A stretch of 8,711 bases of DNA from an uncultured Eubacteriales bacterium (lineage in GTDB: Bacteria > Bacillota > Clostridia > Oscillospirales > Oscillospiraceae), in the NCBI GenBank assembly GCA_900554625.1, contig USHP01000060.1, positions 1 through 8,711 of the forward strand, given 5' to 3'. Every line of letters begins with the position of its first letter. The stretch's first letter is position 1. Below the pieces are notes generated by a model. That model made no database searches. It was not told the DNA's origin and worked only from the letters and a program-made list of their open reading frames with translations. Both the position numbers and the translations under genes were made by a program. Below are positions 5,573 through 8,711 of the stretch, one piece after another.

Positions 5573-6919
5573 ATGAATCGGGATTTGACGGTAGAAAAAC
5601 CGGAAACGGTCTTATGGCAATATTGTTTGCCGCTGTTTGGCAGCATTGTGTTTCAGCAGCTATATAATATTGCTGACAGCTTTGTTGCGGGTAAATTTGT
5701 AGGGGAAACCGCCTTGGCAGCTGTGGGCAACAGTTATGAGATTACACTGATTTTTATTGCCTTTGCCTTTGGCTTCAACATTGGTACATCGGTGATTGTG
5801 GCGCAGCTGTTTGGCGCAAAAGAATATGGAAAATTAAAGACGGCTGTCTATACTGCCATTATTTCCAGCGGCGTATTGTGCCTGATTCTTATGGGACTGG
5901 GAATTGGCTTCTGTACAGACCTGCTGGAACTGATCCATACGCCGGAAGAAATTATGGCGGATTCTCAGCTGTATCTGGATATCTACATTTACAGCCTGCC
6001 TTTCGTTTTTTACTATAATATCGCAACGGGTATTTTCTCTGCATTGGGAGATTCCAAGACACCGTTTTATTTCCTGATGGCATCGTCTCTTTCCAACATC
6101 GCCATGGATATTCTGTTTGTAACGGCATTCCAGATGGGTGTGGCCGGCGTTGCGTGGGCAACCTTCTTGTGCCAGGGCGTGAGCTGTGTTTTGGCGGTTA
6201 CGGTGGTGCTGTGCCGGTTCCGCAAAATTCAAACTCAGGAGAAAGCGGCATGGTTTTCCTGGACGTTGTTCAAGAGAATCAGTGTGGTTGCCATCCCCAG
6301 TATTCTGCAGCAGAGCTTTATTTCCGTGGGTAACATCGTGATTCAGGGCGTCATCAACACATTTGGTTCCGGCGTAATCGCCGGATATTCCGCATCGGTG
6401 AAGCTGAACAATCTGGTTATTACCTCTTTTACGACCTTGGGTAACGGTATTTCCAACTATACGGCCCAGAATATTGGTGCAGGAAAGCTTCCCCGCGTAA
6501 AAGAAGGATTCCGGGCAGGCCTGAAAATTGTGTGGCTGCTGAGCCTTCCGCTTGCGGCGCTTTACATATTCGGGGCGAAGTACCTGGTGTATATTTTCCT
6601 GGATGCACCAACGGAAGCAGCGCTACAAACCGGAATCCAATTCCTGCGCATTCTGGCACCGTTTTATTTCGTGGTTTCGGCGAAATTGGTGTCCGATGGT
6701 GTCCTGCGAGGCGCCGGCATGATGGTACAGTTTATGATTGCCACATTTACGGACTTGCTTCTGCGTGTGGTTCTGGCAAAGGTATTGTCTGCAACGGTGC
6801 TGGGGGCAATGGGCATTTGGTGTGCATGGCCAATTGGCTGGGTTGTGGCAACGGCACTTTCTGTGGTGCTGTATCGCACTGGTCCTTGGAACAAAAAAGA
6901 AACGCCGCAAGAAGTATAA
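5573..6919 (+). CDS. MATE-family multidrug/toxin efflux transporter
   Basis: A polytopic membrane exporter expected to expel cationic or organic compounds in exchange for Na+ or H+. The 448 residues match the usual 440-460 with 12 membrane helices. The two homologous halves are visible. The N-terminal half has QQLYNIADSFVAGKFVG at 28-44, ALAAVG at 47-52 and AQLFGAKEYGK at 77-87. The C-terminal half has QQSFISVGNIVIQGVINTFG in part (246-265), AGYSA at 270-274 and AQNIGAGKLPRVKEG at 298-312. GIFSALGDSKTPF (153-165) is a common motif of this subfamily, and GVLRGAGMM (376-384) its counterpart in the second half. ATG 5573 is chosen because GGGAGGAG (5559-5566) lies 6 nt upstream and the protein starts as the family does. 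The frame is open upstream to 5516 without a ribosome binding site. The divergent LysR gene is its probable regulator. Substrate cannot be predicted. Confidence 0.95.
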   Translation: MNRDLTVEKPETVLWQYCLPLFGSIVFQQLYNIADSFVAGKFVGETALAAVGNSYEITLIFIAFAFGFNIGTSVIVAQLFGAKEYGKLKTAVYTAIISSGVLCLILMGLGIGFCTDLLELIHTPEEIMADSQLYLDIYIYSLPFVFYYNIATGIFSALGDSKTPFYFLMASSLSNIAMDILFVTAFQMGVAGVAWATFLCQGVSCVLAVTVVLCRFRKIQTQEKAAWFSWTLFKRISVVAIPSILQQSFISVGNIVIQGVINTFGSGVIAGYSASVKLNNLVITSFTTLGNGISNYTAQNIGAGKLPRVKEGFRAGLKIVWLLSLPLAALYIFGAKYLVYIFLDAPTEAALQTGIQFLRILAPFYFVVSAKLVSDGVLRGAGMMVQFMIATFTDLLLRVVLAKVLSATVLGAMGIWCAWPIGWVVATALSVVLYRTGPWNKKETPQEV

Positions 6920-6929
6920 TCTAATAGCA

Positions 6930-6957
6930 TTTGCGCCCATTTTTTAATGGGCGCAAA
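6930..6957. terminator. Perfect hairpin after the MATE gene, likely transcript end
   Basis: TTTGCGCCCATT (6930-6941) and AATGGGCGCAAA (6946-6957) form an exact 12-bp stem with a TTTT loop, 10 bp after the MATE stop. No T run follows; the next bases are AATTATA. It is placed like a terminator but lacks the classical U tract, so it may work poorly, act with Rho, or protect the 3' end. Confidence 0.5.
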
Positions 6958-7005
6958 AATTATACTCTGTTGAAGAGCACAATGATCCTCGAAGAAAGCA
7001 ATTCA

Positions 7006-7034
7006 TTGACATTTTTTGATGAGACTTTTATAAT
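7006..7034 (+). promoter_or_regulatory. Perfect consensus sigma-A promoter of the response-regulator gene
   Basis: TTGACA (7006-7011), 17 bp, TATAAT (7029-7034): both boxes and the spacing match the housekeeping consensus exactly. The predicted start is near 7041, 22 nt before ATG 7063, and the ribosome binding site GGGGAGG (7050-7056) follows. Confidence 0.9.
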
Positions 7035-7062
7035 TGGGTAAAAAGATGCGGGGAGGATTGCT

Positions 7063-8475
7063 ATGCTGCGGGTATTTCTGGTGGAAGATGAAAGCATTAT
7101 TCGGGAGACGCTGCGCGATACGGTGCCCTGGTCCCGACTGGGGTATACGTTCGTAGGAGAAGCAGCTGACGGTGAAATGGCGCTGCCTTTGATCCGGAAT
7201 ACCCGGCCGGATGTGCTGATTACGGATATCCGTATGCCATTTATGGATGGACTGTCCTTGAGCAAGCTGGTGATGGAAGAACAGCCGGACATTAAAATCA
7301 TCATTCTGTCTGGATATGATGACTTTGAGTACGCCCAGCAAGCCATCAAAATTGGCGTTGAACAGTATCTGCTCAAGCCAATTACCAAGGCCACGCTTGT
7401 CCATGTGCTTCAGGAAGTCCAGAAAAAAATCCAGTATGAACGGGAACAGTATAGTGACATCAGCCGTTTTCAGCAGGATTCTCAGGAATATGAGCAGTTT
7501 GCCAGACGTAACTTTGTGGAGCGTATGGTGGCAGGCAGACTTACGGTTCCCCAGATTTATGAAGAATCCTCCAAATTAGGATTGGACCTATTGGCACAAA
7601 GCTACTGTCTGGCATTTTTCTCCATTATCGGGGAAAATTACTCCGAACCGGATGCCCAGGTGCGCCAGGCGCTGCTGGGACTATTTATGAAGCACCCGGA
7701 GTATCTTTTGCTCCGCTGGAATCTGACCACCTATATGGTACTGATTAAGGGCGACACCGATCAGATGGAAGGGTATATCCATCGTTGTATCAATGCGGTG
7801 CAGAATTGTTACAGCACCTATGACCGGGAGCAGAGATGGCATGTGGCAGTAGCCAGACCGATTTGCCGTTTGAGTGCGCTGCCTGGCTGCTTTGAGGAAG
7901 TATCCCGGCTTTGGGCCTATCGCTATATTCAGCCTCAAACCCATATTTTAACGGCTGAAACAGTTGGCAGGCTCTTGGAACACCGGGAAGTGCAGAGCCT
8001 GAATCAGGTGGATGTTTCCAAGTTCAGCCCGTCTATCTTTCAGGGCGTCATGCAAACCGCATCCCAGGAGGAAATCCCCAATTTTGTGGGAGAATTTCTT
8101 TTGGGTGTACAGGAAGCAATTGCTTCGGATGCTTTTTGTCAATACCTGATGCTCAGTCTCCGTTTTACGGCAACGGAATATATGCAGTCATTGGGAATTG
8201 GTCAGGAAGAGTTTTTGGCAGGATTGACATGCCTGGACATGGTGGGCAGGACTGTGGGAGAACAGGATTTGCGCACTTATTTTATAGAGATTTTGATGCG
8301 TGCGGTCAAATTGCGGGATCGCAGTTCCGGCAGCCAGCATAGGGATATGCTTAGTCAGGCAGTGGCATACATTGATGCCCATTTCACAGACGACAGTCTC
8401 TCATTGAACCAGGTGGCGAAAGAGGTGGACATCAGTTCCAACTATCTGTCGGCAGTGTTTGGTTGTGTGATATAA
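7063..8475 (+). pseudogene. YesN-type response regulator (REC + AraC HTH), 3' end cut off by a mobile element
   Basis: A two-component response regulator expected to be phosphorylated by a membrane sensor kinase and to activate transcription, often of carbohydrate transport genes. The receiver domain (1-120) is intact: acidic pocket Glu8/Asp9, phospho-acceptor Asp55 in ITDIRMP, Ser83 in ILSGYDD and Lys105 in LLKP. A predicted coiled region (about 118-150) and a long poorly conserved middle domain (150-425) follow, as usual for YesN proteins. The AraC helix-turn-helix begins near 431 (QAVAYIDAHFTDDSLSLNQVA, then ISSNYLSAVF to 466). It then breaks off into GCVI and a stop, leaving about 35 of 100 DNA-binding residues and no second helix-turn-helix. 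Full family members are near 500-540 residues. ATG 7063 has GGGGAGG 6 nt upstream. The protein made here should be unable to bind DNA normally. Its kinase gene is not in the window. Confidence 0.88.
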
Positions 8476-8508
8476 AGAAGCAATAGAAGTGTAAAATTTT
8501 TTGCCGTT

Positions 8509-8541
8509 CCCGTCCGGCACTCATAGGCTGCGCCGGACAGG
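8509..8541. other. GC-rich hairpin at the element end
   Basis: CCCGTCCGGC (8509-8518) pairs with GCCGGACAGG (8532-8541), 7 exact central base pairs plus two G-C pairs and one mismatch-type pairing that is G-U on the minus-strand RNA. It follows the recombinase stop by 8 bp on the minus strand, so it may end that transcript, though no immediate U run follows. It could also be part of the element terminus. Confidence 0.45.
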
Positions 8542-8548
8542 TCGGGCA

Positions 8549-8711
8549 TTATTCGGGCAAGTCCACCTTGCCGACAAAAGAGTAATAGATTTCAATTTCC
8601 TGCCTGCGGTTTTTGTTCTCGTCATAGCTGCACTCATGCACTACGATTTTCTCGATAAACTCCCGCAGCAGAGTAGGGGTAAGTTCTTCAAAGCTGGTAT
8701 GCCGCCGGACA
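8549..8711 (-). CDS. Large serine recombinase, C-terminal fragment (5' part outside window)
   Basis: The minus strand is open from the right edge to TAA (plus 8551-8549), giving 53 residues. They include SFEELTPTLLREFIEKIVVHE (positions 6-26, shown shortened as FEELTPTLLREF and IEKIVVHE) and then RRQEIEIYYSFVGKVDLPE. This is the recognisable C-terminal tail (DUF4368 type) of large serine recombinases such as the TnpX/TndX group in Clostridia, which excise and integrate elements through double-strand exchange at short att sites. The catalytic Ser domain, the recombinase domain and the zinc ribbon are outside the window, so activity cannot be judged. It points away from the broken response-regulator gene's end into the element, with its stop about 90 bp from the junction, as expected of an integrase at its att site. 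Identification rests on the tail only. Confidence 0.8.
   Translation of the reverse strand, partial: VRRHTSFEELTPTLLREFIEKIVVHECSYDENKNRRQEIEIYYSFVGKVDLPE

Larger units (their letters stand above)
8461..8711. mobile_element. End of an integrative element carrying a large serine recombinase
   Basis: Homology to AraC-type regulators ends at the Phe466 codon (8458-8460). From about 8461 the sequence is unrelated. An AT-rich stretch (8471-8502) and a GC-rich hairpin follow, then the 3' end of a serine recombinase gene, which is usually placed next to the attachment site in Tn4451-like transposons, ICEs and phages. The exact junction cannot be fixed without the empty site; bases 8458-8475 bracket it. 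The other element end lies beyond the window. Confidence 0.75.

Overview
The window reads like a chromosomal segment of a Gram-positive anaerobe of the Bacillota, most likely class Clostridia and plausibly Oscillospirales. The basis is strong purine-rich ribosome binding sites at 4-10 nt from nearly every start, a roughly 50% GC composition by eye, a sortase-type secreted pilin-like protein, an ArsC/Spx-family protein, an AGCS amino acid symporter and a YesN-type response regulator. No rRNA, tRNA or CRISPR array was found, so the placement is inference.

Layout. Positions 1-942 hold the 3' part of truA (tRNA pseudouridine synthase) and, overlapping its stop codon, an ArsC/Spx-family gene. The second gene reads as one protein only after a -1 shift at an A-AAA-AAG heptamer. 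A strong intrinsic terminator (983-1018) follows. Positions 1070-3677 are a two-gene operon: an AGCS sodium:alanine/glycine symporter and a class I PLP aminotransferase overlapping by 32 nt. A perfect hairpin sits just before the aminotransferase ribosome binding site. A terminator at 3689-3733 closes it. A small secreted pilin-like protein with a variant sortase signal (3850-4425) has its own -10 box, and a 16-bp hairpin lies between it and the convergent LysR gene.

Positions 4536-6919 are a divergent pair: a LysR-type regulator (minus strand, GTG start) and a MATE-family exporter (plus strand). The 137-bp spacer contains an exact ATAC-N7-GTAT (T-N11-A) LysR box between two TATAAT sequences, which suggests that the regulator controls the exporter and itself.

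Positions 7006-8711 contain the most notable structure. A perfect consensus promoter (TTGACA-17 bp-TATAAT) drives a YesN-type response regulator whose AraC-type DNA-binding domain stops after about 35 residues. At about 8461 the sequence changes to the end of a mobile element, and the C-terminus of a minus-strand large serine recombinase begins about 90 bp inside it. The gene therefore appears split by a site-specific integrative element, with the rest of the regulator expected beyond the window.

I see no clearly new multi-gene system. The observations most worth checking are the element-split regulator, the A-AAA-AAG frameshift gene, and the LysR box.
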